Of a DNA stretch of 64,000 bases, positions 1 to 10,905 are shown piece after piece. This DNA comes from Candidula unifasciata. Lineage: Eukaryota; Mollusca; Gastropoda; Stylommatophora; Geomitridae. A model generated the notes under the pieces. It was not told the origin of the DNA. It saw nothing but the letters and a program-made list of their open reading frames with translations, and did not search any database. The DNA is taken from the NCBI GenBank assembly GCA_905116865.2, contig CAJHNH020008559.1, forward strand, positions 62,001 to 126,000, written 5' to 3'. The stretch's first letter is position 1. Each line of letters opens with the position of its first letter. Made by a program: the position numbers and the translations under genes.

Positions 1-1330
1 CTCGACGACAGCCGGGGTGGGAATTTAAAATAACAAACAAATGCGACCCACATTAGGACGGAATTATAAGAAAGGGTTACCAATGTCCTGGACAACCAAC
101 CGTCCAGTATGGGTACTGCTCTTAAAGATATAAATTCCCACCTACAGTGATACTTTGCAGAGAAAGGTTATGTCTCTTCACAAATCATTATGGTGTACAT
201 ATGAACAAAGTAAGGGGGAACGTCTCATTGTTACAGTTATTCGATTGGGGAGGGGGGGGGGGAGGATGAGGGTAAAAATAATTATGTAATATTTGCAATA
301 ATTTGTTTTCTGCTCACCATCCCCGTGGCATTAAATCAAAAACTTGTGAGGTAATTATAGATACTTTTAACATATAATTTGCTAGTTATAGCAATTTTGC
401 TCCACTTTAATTTGTTGTACAATATGCGTGTACTTGTTTTTAGGAGTATGAGCGAAACAGACATAATCGCACAATCATTAGCCTTGTTTTGTACCCCGGG
501 TAATATATACACATTAAAAATATAATACAACAATTTACAAAAAAAGATAGCACGTTCGGAAACATTTATTAAGGAATTGAGAAGTACATCTTTTATTGAC
601 AAATAGCCCCCCCCCCCCCCTTCCCTCCCCTTTCCCCAATCCTAAAAAAGGAGACAAAGAAAGTCATACAGAACCAGATAAATATCAGATCCGGTGAACG
701 TTTAGTTATAAAACAAAATTTTAAAACATGTAAAAATAACTGATTTAGTTATTGTTCTTCAACATTCCGTAATCGGGGGCGGGGGTGGGGGGGGGGGGGG
801 TTCCCAGTTCCTGTAAATATCAACCGCCTCCATTCATCTCTCTGTTTGACCTTCTCTTTCTTCAATTGGTGACTCCAAGTGTTAGTAGTTCTGTACGTGT
901 ATTTATTCTCCACTGTCTTCTTTGTCTGTCTTGTGGACTACTCGCATTCAACTCTGTTAGTGTACACAGTTTTTGTCTCACCTTAATCTGACGTTTTCTC
1001 TATGTGTCCTAATTATTGCACTCCATTACCTTTTAAAGTGCCAATAGTTAGTGGTTATTTAAACGGATTATTAATTTCTGTTGGCGTTTCTCACTCTCTG
1101 TTCTCCCTTGCTTGCATCTTTTTTTCTGTTCAAATATTAGTTGTAAGACTGTTTTCAAATGCTGGTAAAATACTTTCGTCTCTTTCAGTTGCCCCCCAAA
1201 TTACCGTGTCAAATAGGACTATTTGTGATCTTGATGTATTGAGATAAAGCACTTGATTTTAGAAAATAGTGTTCGGCATTGCAAACTTTATTTCCAGATT
1301 TGTATCCTAAATTGAAAGCAGCATACAACA
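1..1330. other. No gene seen; homopolymer G/C tracts
   Basis: AT-rich intergenic DNA. The visible structure is G or C runs at 247-262, 607-620 and 775-800. The short ORFs here have no recognisable domain and are low-complexity, so none is called as a gene. Confidence 0.6.
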
Positions 1331-1334
1331 ATTG

Positions 1335-1612
1335 TTCGTCTACGAACAGGGCACTGCAGGCTCAACTACCACATGCATAAAATAAAAATTGTACAGTCCT
1401 TACAGTGCGCCTGTCAAACAGTACCACAAACACCTGGGCACATTCTGCAGACCTGCCCACTCTACCTACAACTTCGAAAAGACACCTGGCCCCAAGAGCA
1501 AAGTGTGCAGAGCAAGCTATGGGGAACCATGAAGGACCTGCTACTGACATGCGAACTCATGGAGGCAACCAACCTGATGGTCTGATCTGAGCAAAGAAGA
1601 AGAAGTATCCTA
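1335..1612 (+). mobile_element. LINE relic, C-terminal 'HILQTCPLY' segment
   Basis: The plus strand reads VRLRTGH, then a degenerate Cys-rich stretch, HILQTCPLYLQLRKDTWP and KLWGTMKDL. This is the usual C-terminal tail of many invertebrate LINE reverse transcriptases (RTGH..LN, C.C...EQT..HIL..CP). It ends in an AAG-rich tail near 1600-1612. The upstream reverse transcriptase is absent, so this is a 5'-truncated dead copy. A second copy lies at 37660-37835. Confidence 0.7.
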
Positions 1613-1619
1613 GATTATA

Positions 1620-2152
1620 TTGCTTCTCTTAATATATTGATGAAGTTTTTAGTTTAAGATATTTGAATGTTTCGCCTATTATAGATAGAATTGATGCTGA
1701 AAATTATGGAGCTTTTCACATAAACATATGGTTTCGACAAGTGCTCATCTCTAATTGTCAATACAACATCAATTTTTCCTTCTCTGTCCACATTGTTTTA
1801 AAATGCTTCAAAATTCACACACAATCTCACCGCTTATTATGTGAACTCCTTGTCTGTCCAAATAAATGCATTTTTTAGGTGCATCAAAACGGCAATAATA
1901 TTTAGGCTTTGGTTGCACTGAAAAAAAAAATGATTATAATTTCCTACGACATTAAAGATGGTAACTTGCATAAATAGATATCTACATACTTGTTAACACC
2001 CAGACTACCGCATGCGAACTCGATGGTTTCTAAGTCCATCAGTAGTGGTTGTTTTAATTTAATAACTTAAATTTGCACTCTACCTAGTCAGAAATAAACT
2101 ACACTATCATCGGAAGTGCTGATGGCTTCTCTTGTTTTTCTGAAAGAAAAGC
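1620..2152. other. Upstream region of GPCR 1; no feature seen
   Basis: AT-rich sequence with no convincing coding region or promoter motif. An in-frame TGA at 2141-2143 closes the GPCR frame just ahead of its ATG. Confidence 0.5.
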
Positions 2153-3247
2153 ATGACTAACAATATGTCAGACATCCTGGGTAACTCGAACAGACTTTTT
2201 GGTGATGAGTTTATGTTTAAATGCGGCAACAGTTGCAAACTTGCTGATCCTGTAACTGACTATATCCACTGGGTAATCGTATTTATCGTCACTCCTACAA
2301 TCGCAATTCTAGGGATCATTGGAAACTGTTTAAGCTTGTTTGTCATTGCCAAACAAGGTTTCCGGAAAAGCTCCAATATTTTGCTGTTCTGTTTAGCCAT
2401 TTCGGATATTCTCTTTATGGTTGGCATCAACGGTCCTCCTAAACCCATGTATGAGTGGGGAGGTGGTGGATTTGCTTATCCAGAGGCAACTGCTCGTGTT
2501 TTACACTACCTGTATCAGTTTTTTGACAGCTTGAACTGGATATCGGGTCCGACATCGTGTACAATACCAGCTCTGATTACAGTTGAAAGACTGGTGGCGG
2601 TGTTTTTGCCGCTCAGACTGGCATCTATCGTGACTCCACGCAGGACTTTGATCGCTGTCACCACACCTTTGATTGCATCAATTGCCATTCAGATATACAT
2701 TCGGACATGCTTTCAGTTTGAGTACACATTTGATAGCTTCCGAAACATCTCGGTAGGTTTGTCCACAAGAAACGAAATGTTCCGAGCTAATCGGCAAGTT
2801 CTGAAATGTTTCGAAATTTTCTTCAATTCGTTTTTTCTCCTGGTCATTTTTGTCGGTTGTGGATCGGTTGCTATCGCAATGAAAGTCGCGCTGATTTCAA
2901 AGAAACGCAAAAAGATGACCTGTGGATTCAGTTCTCAAAAGACATTAAAGCCAGAATCTGGTATGTCGCGCACCACGAAAATGTTACTTTGTCTATGCGT
3001 TTTCTACACTTTTGCATGCGCCCCTATTGGTTTTCCAGCAATTATACCAGGTTTTATGGTGCTACCAGTCTTTGAAGAAGAACCAAATTTTCGATCGTTG
3101 GGAGTTTTCATTTACCATCTCTATAAATTATTCTTCTGTATTAATTCGTCCAGTAATTTTTTCATTTTTGTAGCCACAAACAAAAAATTCAGAGACATTT
3201 TAATCAGGTCTTTCTCTTGTTGCCCTGATGCAACCCAGAACGCCTAG
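2153..3247 (+). CDS. Class A (rhodopsin-like) GPCR, gastropod chemosensory/peptide-receptor type
   Basis: Intronless 364-aa seven-helix receptor, expected in the plasma membrane and coupled to G proteins; the ligand is unknown. TM1 is about 40-66 with G57-N58. TM2 is about 75-95 with LAISD at 81-85. TM3 is about 117-150 and ends in E145-R146-L in place of D-R-Y. TM4 is about 165-183, TM5 about 222-248, TM6 about 273-298 with FACAP at 287-291, and TM7 about 316-342 with NSSSNFFIF at 331-339 in place of N-P-x-x-Y. N4 and N198 are N-glycosylation sequons. The segment NGPPKPMYEWGGGGF (93-107) after TM2 is nearly identical in the paralogue at 29394-30572. No Cys sits 25 residues before R146, so the usual TM3-ECL2 disulfide looks absent. 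The start is chosen because TGA at 2141-2143 is in frame upstream; M5 is an alternative start. Family identity as chemosensory is inferred from similarity in style to receptors annotated so in sea slugs. Confidence 0.93.
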   Translation: MTNNMSDILGNSNRLFGDEFMFKCGNSCKLADPVTDYIHWVIVFIVTPTIAILGIIGNCLSLFVIAKQGFRKSSNILLFCLAISDILFMVGINGPPKPMYEWGGGGFAYPEATARVLHYLYQFFDSLNWISGPTSCTIPALITVERLVAVFLPLRLASIVTPRRTLIAVTTPLIASIAIQIYIRTCFQFEYTFDSFRNISVGLSTRNEMFRANRQVLKCFEIFFNSFFLLVIFVGCGSVAIAMKVALISKKRKKMTCGFSSQKTLKPESGMSRTTKMLLCLCVFYTFACAPIGFPAIIPGFMVLPVFEEEPNFRSLGVFIYHLYKLFFCINSSSNFFIFVATNKKFRDILIRSFSCCPDATQNA

Positions 3248-3567
3248 TCATTGTTAGTTTCTCGGATGAAATGTATAGGTAATGTGTGGTTGTGAATCCG
3301 GTCAAAATGGACTTTAGGCACGGTGACCGTTGTTGGTCCTGGCAATTTGTTTGCATCTGACAGACGGTGGCCGTTGCCTTTTTAACCACTTTTAAACTGA
3401 AAGGATATAGTTTTATCGCCCAGCTACTATTTAGCTGAGTGCATAGGGCGACACTGTGAGCTGTGGATTTCATTTAGAATGTTTTTCGACTGCGACCAAA
3501 GTGGTGCTGTGAACTGTATATTCAGAAAATTTCTCCTGATCTGTTTGTAACGGCTACCTCTCTCAAT

Positions 3568-3573
3568 AATAAA
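3568..3573 (+). promoter_or_regulatory. Possible polyadenylation signal of GPCR 1
   Basis: An AATAAA hexamer lies about 320 bp after the GPCR stop codon in otherwise non-coding sequence. It is the first canonical signal downstream; use is inferred. Confidence 0.4.
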
Positions 3574-3876
3574 CTGCATTTTTAATTACGGACTGTTTGT
3601 GTTAGCGCTTCTGATGGCTGCCTTATGCTTTTGATGCGAGTGTATGCTAGTGTATATGCTTAGACTGCAAAAAGTGTCATTTTTTTCCACAAGGTACAGC
3701 GATAGGCATTCTGTGCGTTTTTCGTTGTCACAGAACACTCTGGGATGAACCGTTTGCTATAAATCCGAAACTATGATTACCAAGATTATCAAGTCATTTC
3801 ATTTTTTTAATGGGAAATAACGTCACCGCAGAACTGGGGAAAATGTTTTAATTTCAAGAATCTGCTCTCATCACTT

Positions 3877-4400
3877 GTGATATTGTGAATTCCTGGGGAA
3901 ATTCCAGAGAGTTCCCGATGGGGAGGACAAGGTCTGAGGACCAGTGATACAAGAGGAAAACGAGATAAGCGGGTCTCGAGTATCCCGTGGTGAGAGAATA
4001 AGGGATACGAGGAAAGCGTGAGACTGGAACGGAAGACGTGAACCCAGAGAGGGTAGTAAGGCAGTTGAAGTTTGGACCTGGTTGTGTTCGGTCGTATGCA
4101 AGAGAACAGCTGATAAGAATGGAGAACTTATGACCACGTGTACTTGTTCGGGAGCAGAGACGAATGTTTCCAGATTGCCAGTTTCACCATATATTAATAC
4201 CAGGTACAATACGAGATAGTCCGAATGGTGTAAGTTGATTATACTGTTGATTCGTGTCTTGTGCTACAGTGATAATAAACTCGTGAAATGTGTCAGCTGG
4301 TGTCAACCGTCGTTCGAAGTCGTGTGACCGTGGAGAGAAATGCCGTCTGGTTAGATGAACTGTGACCTAACCTCTAGACAACAGAGTCAGTGTTGAATCT
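3877..4400 (+). other. Possible solo LTR-like segment (tentative)
   Basis: Non-coding, purine-rich stretch beginning TGTGATATTG. It contains GATAATAAACTCGTG near 4270 followed by GT-rich sequence, as in the R-U5 part of many retrotransposon LTRs. I could not find a matching second LTR, a primer-binding site or a target duplication. The antisense 112-codon ORF here has no recognisable domain. Confidence 0.2.
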
Positions 4401-4404
4401 GCAC

Positions 4405-5075
4405 TAGAGAGATCAAGTGTGGAGGAGACACAAGTGCATTAATTACATTGGGGGCATTAAACAGGCATCGGAGTTTAAATATCTGGGAACTACATTTACC
4501 GAAGATGGGAAATTGGATAAAGAAATTGACATTAGATGCAGTAAAGCAAACCAAGTATTGGGACAGCTAGCCCCCCTCTTACAGCATAAAACAATCCCAA
4601 TCAGCACAAAGAGACATCTTATTCAAAGCATATTTATTCCAACTCTGTGCTACCAGTGCCAGACATGGTCACTCACAACAAACCATAAAAGAAAATTAGT
4701 AACCACGGAAATGAGATGTCTGAGAAGGGGTGGTAGGAGTGACCATAAGAGATAAGATCAGGAATGAGATCATAAGAGAACAAGTCGGCACAGAACCAAT
4801 TCTGGATTACATACAAAGACAGCACGTGAAATGGTTTGCCCACTTAGAGAGAATGCCTTGTGACACCATACCATACAAAGCATACATGGAAAGAGAAGAA
4901 GGACGTAGAGCACGGTGTAGACCAAGAACAAGATGGAAGGATAACATCAGAGAAACTCTACAACAGCACGATGTGCCTATGGTCGAGGCAGCCAGAAGAG
5001 CTAGAAACAGAACCATATATCTCCCTCGACACCCACAGCGGTAAAAGAGGAAGTGAAGAAGAAGAAGAAGACAAT
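4405..5075 (+). pseudogene. LINE relic: reverse transcriptase C-terminal part, frameshifted
   Basis: The first frame (4417-4740) reads FKYLGTTFTEDGKLDKEI, then CSKANQVLGQL and CYQCQTWSL, the post-catalytic part of a LINE reverse transcriptase. A frameshift at about 4725-4745 moves to a second frame with VGVTIRDKIRNEIIREQ, HVKWFAHLERMP and RCRPRTRWKDNI, the usual C-terminal segment. It ends in GAA repeats at 5053-5071. The catalytic YADD region is missing, so it is a truncated dead copy. Related minus-strand copies are at 7150-7400, 31270-32660 and 34150-34390. Confidence 0.8.
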
Positions 5076-5100
5076 ACGTTAGCATGATACAGATGTATGA

Positions 5101-5640
5101 TCCAGGTCATCAGAAATCAGCCATGCATAGCGACCACGAGGACGAAAGAATGCACTAAGTCAGTGAGATTATGAATTAATCAAGTAACAGAAAGTATTGT
5201 GAACGGCACTCATTGAAAGAAGTAAAAAGATAGAAGAACACAATAGACAACATAAAAATCGAAAGCTATATATTACCCCCCCACCCCCCCCCAAAAGGTG
5301 TCTCATTGGCCATGTCTATCGTACAGCTTGAAATCCACGACTATGGAATACGGACAGAATTCATTTCAACCCATTGAAATGACACCATAGGTTACATAAA
5401 TTTATATTAACGAAGCAAATGTCGAATAACAATTACAGCAACAATTTACGAACACAGTAGACCTTATTGCCTTGTCTAGAATACACAAACATTTAAGAAA
5501 GGTATTTGATTGGTAGGTTCCGGTGTGTATACGAGCGAATCACCGTGTGAGAGAGTTGGCCAGGTCATCAGAAAACAGCCATGCATAGCGACCACGAGGA
5601 CAAAAGAATGCGCTAAGGCAGTGAGATGTTTGTAACAGCG
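5101..5640 (+). repeat. Direct repeat pair of ~70 bp, 460 bp apart
   Basis: About 70 bp at 5101-5170 (containing CCATGCATAGCGACCACGAG) recurs at 5560-5630 with a few mismatches. The second copy is followed by AATAAAGG at about 5640 and GT-rich sequence. The arrangement is compatible with LTR remnants or a local duplication. Between them is an AT-rich stretch with C-runs at 5277-5291 and no gene. Confidence 0.5.
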
Positions 5641-5849
5641 AATAAAGGTCAATTACTGAACGTTCATCGTCTGGTGTGTCCTAGCAACTATGTGAACGTC
5701 AGTACAGCAATGTGGAGAGTAGAATCACACCCCTAGCAGAGCACATTGCATCAATACTGTCTGCTCTGCGTGCAGCAGAGTAAACCATTTTTTTTAAAAA
5801 TCAACCTGCATACGCATATAGAATGAAGCACATAACAGGGCATTCATTT

Positions 5850-6000
5850 ACAGCCAATATAACGGTGTCCAGATAAGAATTTAGCACCGACATCACAGAA
5901 CTCGGGAAATTTCCGATAAACGCCGGCTTCCAATTTTGAGTACAAGACGCAGAGAGCAAGTAACAGTTGTTCCTGCCATTTATGGTCTAAATACGTTCCT
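5850..6000 (-). mobile_element. RNase H LINE relic, 3' end fragment
   Basis: The minus strand reads KLEAGVYRKFPEFCDVGA. This aligns with the terminal part (LRWLLKMETERLWECPECCDVDS type) of the RNase H LINE family seen at 7915-8600 and 50615-51590. It is decayed. Confidence 0.45.
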
Positions 6001-6059
6001 TTCACCTTTTTCGGTGTGAATATGGTGGCCACACTACTATTTCATATATTTATGTGTTA

Positions 6060-6265
6060 GCATTAAGATGTTTTGAAAGAGCCCGAAGATAACTTATTAC
6101 AGACATCAGAAGGAGAAAGTCATCATTTTTCGGCCATGTTATGAGAAGAGTTGCATTGCATGGTGGTGTGTCGGCACACGAACTGATACATGCTGCAGGA
6201 GATCGCAAATTATGGAGAGGCATGATCGCCCTAGCCAGTCGGCAAGGCACCTGATGATGATGATT
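6060..6265 (+). mobile_element. LINE relic, reverse-transcriptase C-terminal tail
   Basis: The plus strand contains HELIHAAGDRKLWRGMIA, matching the 'A.DR..WR.M/LV.A' tail common to many LINE RT proteins. It is followed by GAT repeats at 6255-6267. No longer frame survives. Confidence 0.5.
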
Positions 6266-6939
6266 TGTTATCAGAACAGTCAAAGACTGTTTACGCAAGC
6301 AGCCAAATCCGTGATGTGGACTGGGACCCAGGGGGTTGATTTGGCTATTTGTATATGTAGATAGATAGGTGCTTTGCTGACAAATAAACACTACTAAACA
6401 AAATCTTCACGTTGAACCAGCATCCCTGAAGGTTGGACTTCAGGTTAAAATTGGGACTAGGTTGTGTGCGCCACATAAAATGGTTTAGCATTGCACTTCA
6501 CCAAGTAACCATGATCATGACTCCTGCGACGAAAGGAGGCAGTCCTAAATACTGTCCCAAAATGTCGACAGAGTCGTCTACCGGCGAGTCAATGAGCGAC
6601 CTGGTCAGTGTGATGTGTATATGTGTATCTACACACATTTTTATATGAAACAGTAGGGACTGAATTAGTGTCATAGCATCTCGAATACTATTTTAAAAAT
6701 AAATAAATAAAACAATGAAAACAATCAAGCGCTAAGTTTATTGAATACAAGATAAATCACTACACATCGAAACATAAATATACTTTTATGTTAGTAGAGA
6801 TAATCAAAAACATAAAAATACTTTTTATGTTAGTAGAAATAATCACACGCATACATTTGTGTGAAGTCAGCACACGAGTTTCATGATTTTAAAACTAGTT
6901 GGCAATATCACTCAGAAGAATAAGGCAAACTCAGTTGCG
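6266..6939. other. No gene seen; short local duplication
   Basis: AT-rich DNA. A ~34-bp segment containing TTTTATGTTAGTAGA is duplicated in tandem at about 6780-6850. No coding signal is evident. Confidence 0.5.
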
Positions 6940-7135
6940 AATCTTTTACAGGACGTTGCCGTACCAACCCCAGCATTGTTTTTGGCTGTTGTTGTTTTTC
7001 TAGACAAATTGTATGTTTAGTAGTTTGCCATTGCCACTAAACGGTCAGCTGTCGGTACAACTGTCAAAACCAACGCAAGACAAACCGTCAGCAGCTGGCA
7101 TCGAGCCCGAAACCCCGGCATTTCGAAGATACGGG
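6940..7135 (-). repeat. SINE family D copy (tRNA-derived)
   Basis: The minus strand carries a GCTGCTGACGG body and a degenerate B-box region, followed by a tail in which GTAAAAGATTCGCAAC precedes a conserved 'facing' block. It matches copies at 28920-29055, 34470-34690 and 42150-42385. The best head (34470-34690) has CTGTAGCTAAGGC (A box-like) and GGTTTCGATCCC (B box). Confidence 0.6.
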
Positions 7136-7149
7136 ATAAAGTTGAAAAC

Positions 7150-7400
7150 AACGGCAAAAGAACATTCTTCCCCTTCTTCTTCTCTTCCACCTTGTACCAC
7201 AGTGAAGTGTCGGGGGGAGATGTAATGTTCGTTGAAGAGCTCTGTCAAGAGCACTATTAAGACTAATATTCATTTCTGTAAGGCTGTTCTTAATGCCATC
7301 ACTTCATATTTTCCGAGGTCTTCCACTCGCTCTATACCTGTTGTAAATGTAACTGATTTCAGCTTCCGAGCTTTTCCTAAAAATAGTCAACTAAATTATG
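7150..7400 (-). mobile_element. LINE relic, 3' terminal segment (same family as 4405-5075)
   Basis: The sequence is nearly the same as 31290-31440 and 34150-34330: a block starting CTTCCACCTTGTACC, a GTCGGGGGGAGAT motif, CTCTGTCAA and TTTTCCGAGGTCTTCCA. Read on the minus strand it is the arginine-rich C-terminus (GRPRKT..) plus 3' UTR of a LINE RT. It is truncated. Confidence 0.65.
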
Positions 7401-7539
7401 TTGGTTTCATTGGCCTACTGTAAATAAACGCAAGTTCATAATCTCGACAAACAACAGGTCGAAAAGAGGGAATACATGCGATTCGGTAGCATACCCCGTT
7501 TTGCGCTGATTTAGACATCCATGTGAGCGCCAATGGGAG

Positions 7540-7735
7540 TCGCCGGCTAGACGCTCGCGTGCGAATCGGAAGGTTGTGGGCTCGCACCCTGGTGGTTGTT
7601 TTTTTTTTAAATGACCTTGTCTTCCAGGTCGGCCCAGCTTTGAAAGGGTACCGGGTGCAGTCCCGGGAAGTAAAGGCGGCCGGTGTGATGCTGACCACAT
7701 CACCCATCTTGAGCCAATTGGTCTATAAAAAAATA
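7540..7735 (+). repeat. SINE family A copy (tRNA-derived)
   Basis: A tRNA-like head (CCGGCTAGACGCTCGCGTGC, then a degenerate B box GGGCTCGCACCC) is followed by the family body (ACCGGGTGCAGTCCCGGGAA, GTAAAGGCGGCC) and a TATAGGTCTAGCC tail. Other copies are listed at 11690, 34800, 40835, 46880, 54285 and 60500. Confidence 0.75.
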
Positions 7736-7914
7736 TAGGTCTAGCCCTATATGTCCTATACGTCTAAAGGCGTGCAAAAAAGACCTTAATTGTTTACTTT
7801 ACTTATGATCGCTATGTCAGCAAACCTGTGCAGTGACTAGACAGCCATTCTCAACATGGGTGAGGGTACGCCTCCTACAGAGAGCAAATTATATTTAGTG
7901 TGGTTCCCAGTCAA

Positions 7915-8600
7915 TAATTGATTTGATTTGATTTGATTTGATTCAAGAACCGACATCACAGCACCCGGGGCATTCCCATAAGCGCTCTCCATCTTCAGCA
8001 GCCAGCGGAGAGTTCCGATACTAATGGTGCCAGTAGCTTTATGATTAAACGTCCGTCTTGCCTTTCCTCTGAGCCTTGAGCTTCTGCCAGAACCTCTCGT
8101 CACTCCCCCCTGCATCAATCTCACCAAACTGTGGTGATCCATCTGCTCCTCCGCATTGCACACGCTCTCCCACAAGGCACCAACCACGTCTGCCCTATCA
8201 TGTAGCAGTGTCCACCAAGTTGTGCAGAGTCAGCCAGTCTGTCCGCCTGTTCATTTCCCAACACACCGGCGTTACCCGGTGAAAAAATCCAGACAATACA
8301 CCTCACTCGTGCCCTCCGCAGCGAAGCATGCCACTCTGCACGAAGCATACCTGTTCTGATCTTCCTCAGCATGCTTTCTGAATCAGTTACAATTACAATG
8401 TGTGTTTTTGTCGTGTTCTCTAGCCAGCGGGAAGCTGCAGTGACCGCCTCCACCTCCATTTTTAAGCTGGATGTTGTGGTATCATATGCTAGGCTCTGCT
8501 GCACCAAACGTCGACCATTAACTTTTGCTAAAAAGCCCCAAGCACTTCTTTTTGCCTCTTGACACTGAATCGTCTGTGTAAATAATCCCAGTCAATAATG
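7915..8600 (-). pseudogene. RNase H-domain LINE relic
   Basis: Read on the minus strand: a degraded YTD-D-S start near 8580, then SSLKMEVEAVTAASRWLEN, VIVTDSESMLRKI, FSPGNAGVLGNEQADRLADS and ATGTISIGTLRWLLKMES. These are the RNase H I blocks (acidic residues in MEV, TDS and ADRLA). The usual PGHAG is changed to PGNAG, so the catalytic-loop His is lost, and several frameshifts are present. The 3' end runs into (ATTTG)n at 7917-7943, a LINE-type tandem tail. The upstream RT is missing. Confidence 0.8.
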
Positions 8601-8759
8601 AAATTGAGTACGTTTGTGCTTGTAATAATCTGTTATACTAACATTTTTGCTTCAATATTCGCTCAGCCTTCTCCAACATTAAACTAAAAAAATAGCAGAC
8701 ACCATCAAAACAAAGCAATGTCAACCATCAGTTTGATGTTTGGACACTTAGGTTACAAG

Positions 8760-9010
8760 TTCTTGATGATTAAAGATTCAAGTCGAGAGGATCGACTTCA
8801 TTGCACGAAAAGGTTCTCCCATATGGCTCGGTCTCTATCCGCAGAATAGCTAGCTGACTGCCGCGATTGCCACACAAAGCACGAACTCTGTAGCTCCGGC
8901 GACGATCCCCAGAGATTTCTGTTAAAGTTGCACTCGTGCAGCCGTAAAACGAACCCTAGACCTTCAGAGCCCCAGGCAACGAGCTTGACCATTTTGCCAC
9001 GGAGCCCCTC
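8760..9010 (-). repeat. SINE family B copy (tRNA-derived)
   Basis: The minus strand starts with GTGGCAAAATGGTCAAGCTC (A box-like) and has GGTCTAGGGTTCG as a B box-like block. It ends with a conserved tail containing GACCGAGCCATATGG and GTCGATCCTCTCGACTTGAA. The tail is shared with 36270-36415, 39325-39545 and 47590-47860. Confidence 0.65.
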
Positions 9011-9229
9011 TTGAGGATTTTTCTTTGTTTTTGTTTTGGGTGTTTTTCTAGGGTGTTCTTATTTAGACTCGGTGTCATTTTTTTCTTGTTAGTCGCCCTT
9101 TTCAGTGCTTTAATTTTTGAATAAAGTGGGAGCGGCAGATCTTGCCTTTTGGGGAAGGGGTGTCACTTAAAAATGATTGAAAAAACCCTGGGCTAGACAC
9201 TCGACAAATGACTGAGGCCACCAACTGAC

Positions 9230-9545
9230 AACTGTGAAAACTGTGCTTCTAACACCATACGCCCGATTCGCCAGTGGCAGACAACCGGCAATATGTTATT
9301 GCCACATGTTAATCTCTGGCCAAAAAAAAATAACAGCTCTCCGGGGGACAGCAGATGGGAAAAGGAGACTTGGACGATCTAAGAAAACATGGAGAAGGAC
9401 AATAGAACGAGAAATGAAAGAATGTAAACTGACATGAGATACCATGGGCAGATAAGCAGCTGACCGGCAGCAATGGAGATCACTTGTGAATGCCATATGT
9501 GTCAACAGTGAGATGAAGAGGATATAGTAGATTGTCAAATATCGT
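9230..9545 (+). mobile_element. LINE relic, RT C-terminal tail
   Basis: The plus strand reads GTADGKRRLGRSKKTWRRTI, then EREMKECKLT, stop, and ADRQQWRSLVNAI. This is the G-R-P/S..TWRR..E.EL and DR..WR.LV.AL pattern of LINE RT C-termini. Stops interrupt it. It is a fragment only. Confidence 0.65.
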
Positions 9546-9639
9546 TACCAATAGAACTGAATTAGAACACTAAATATCGACATCTGCGGGAAGACATAAA
9601 TACCAAGGCAGTGTAACACTATACACAACGGCATGCCGG

Positions 9640-10090
9640 TAATGATGATGATGATTGTGATAATGATTATAATGATGCTATGGATAATGATTAGCATAAT
9701 GATTTTAATGATGAGGGTGACATCATCGCGACGATGATGATGTTGATGATTCTTTTGATAATGATTATAATGATGCTGATGACTTGATGATGATGAGTGG
9801 GCAGAATGATAAATTTGATGATAATAAAGATGATGATGATAATGACGATGATGAGAATTAGGATAGTTCGGATAACGATTTTAATTACAAGTGTGACATT
9901 CTTTCCCACCATGACGAAAGAAGAAGATGATCATAATAATGATAATGATTATAACGATATTTATGAGAGGGAGGAGAATTCGAAAATTGATGATGATGAT
10001 TACGATAATAAGGGTGAGGTTAATTAGCATAATGATAATAATGAGGAAGGGGGTGATGATGATGATCATGATATTGACGAGGATGTGATG
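9640..10090 (+). repeat. GAT/ATA-rich imperfect trinucleotide tract
   Basis: Long degenerate run of GATGAT and AATGAT units. The short ORFs on both strands here (poly-I/poly-D) are products of the repeat. Confidence 0.85.
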
Positions 10091-10418
10091 GCAAACTGAA
10101 AAGCGTGATCAAATATCAATCATCAGTATTGCATAATCGCATCAAACACAAAACAACTGAAGCAAGAGGAAAATTGCGAGAGTTAGAAATATGCCATTCA
10201 AATGTGTAAATAATAAATCAATTTGCTGGCAAGGCTGCCCAAATCTGGCAAGGGATCGGGGAGGGGGGCGGCTGTCAGGGACAACTCCGCCCCCCCCCCT
10301 TTTCCGCCTTACCCCAGCAATGTATACATGTGTATTTTCAAATATTTTTAGCATGTCATATTATTACAAATCTGTTAGGATATTTTTTGCCAGTCAGCGT
10401 AGTAGAAAAGTAATTATA

Positions 10419-10447
10419 ATAATAATATTTATTATTATTATTATTAC

Positions 10448-10501
<54 letters not shown>
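10419..10501 (+). repeat. (ATT)n microsatellite
   Basis: Nearly perfect TTA/ATT trinucleotide array of about 27 units. Confidence 0.95.
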
Positions 10502-10503
<2 letters not shown>

Positions 10504-10689
10504 TGTTTGCACGCGCTTAATCGAGACTTTGGTAACTACATATTCCAAACCATCTTTATCCCTTTTTTCTCCTAGAAAAAGTGCAAAGGTGTTGAGAGCG
10601 ACCTCCAGCTGCTGAATGTTTTATTCGTGTCGACGCCACTCGCTGTCTGTGCAGGCTATTCTTTTTTTTTTCATAATATTTGTTCTTGT

Positions 10690-10795
10690 TGTTGTTGTTC
10701 TTCTTCTTTTTCTTCTTCTTCTTCTTCTTCTTCTTCTTCTTCTTCTTCTTCTTCTTCTTCTTCTTCTTCTTCTTCTTCTTCTTCTTCTTCTTCTT

Positions 10796-10826
<31 letters not shown>

Positions 10827-10854
10827 TTCTTCTCCTTCTCTTCTTCTTCTTCTT

Positions 10855-10885
<31 letters not shown>

Positions 10886-10905
10886 GTCTTCGTCTTCTTC
10901 TTTTT
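10690..10905 (+). repeat. (TTC)n microsatellite, >190 bp
   Basis: About 65 TTC units with a few interruptions (TTA at 10825, CTCC near 10832, TAG at 10884). Poly-S/F/L and poly-R/K ORFs in this stretch are artefacts. Its strict purine/pyrimidine strand asymmetry makes it prone to triplex (H-DNA) formation. Confidence 0.95.

Noticed and set aside
8121..8507. Functional cellular RNase H gene
   Set aside because: It is one of many truncated copies with frameshifts and a lost catalytic-loop His (PGNAG), and it has a LINE-type 3' tandem tail.
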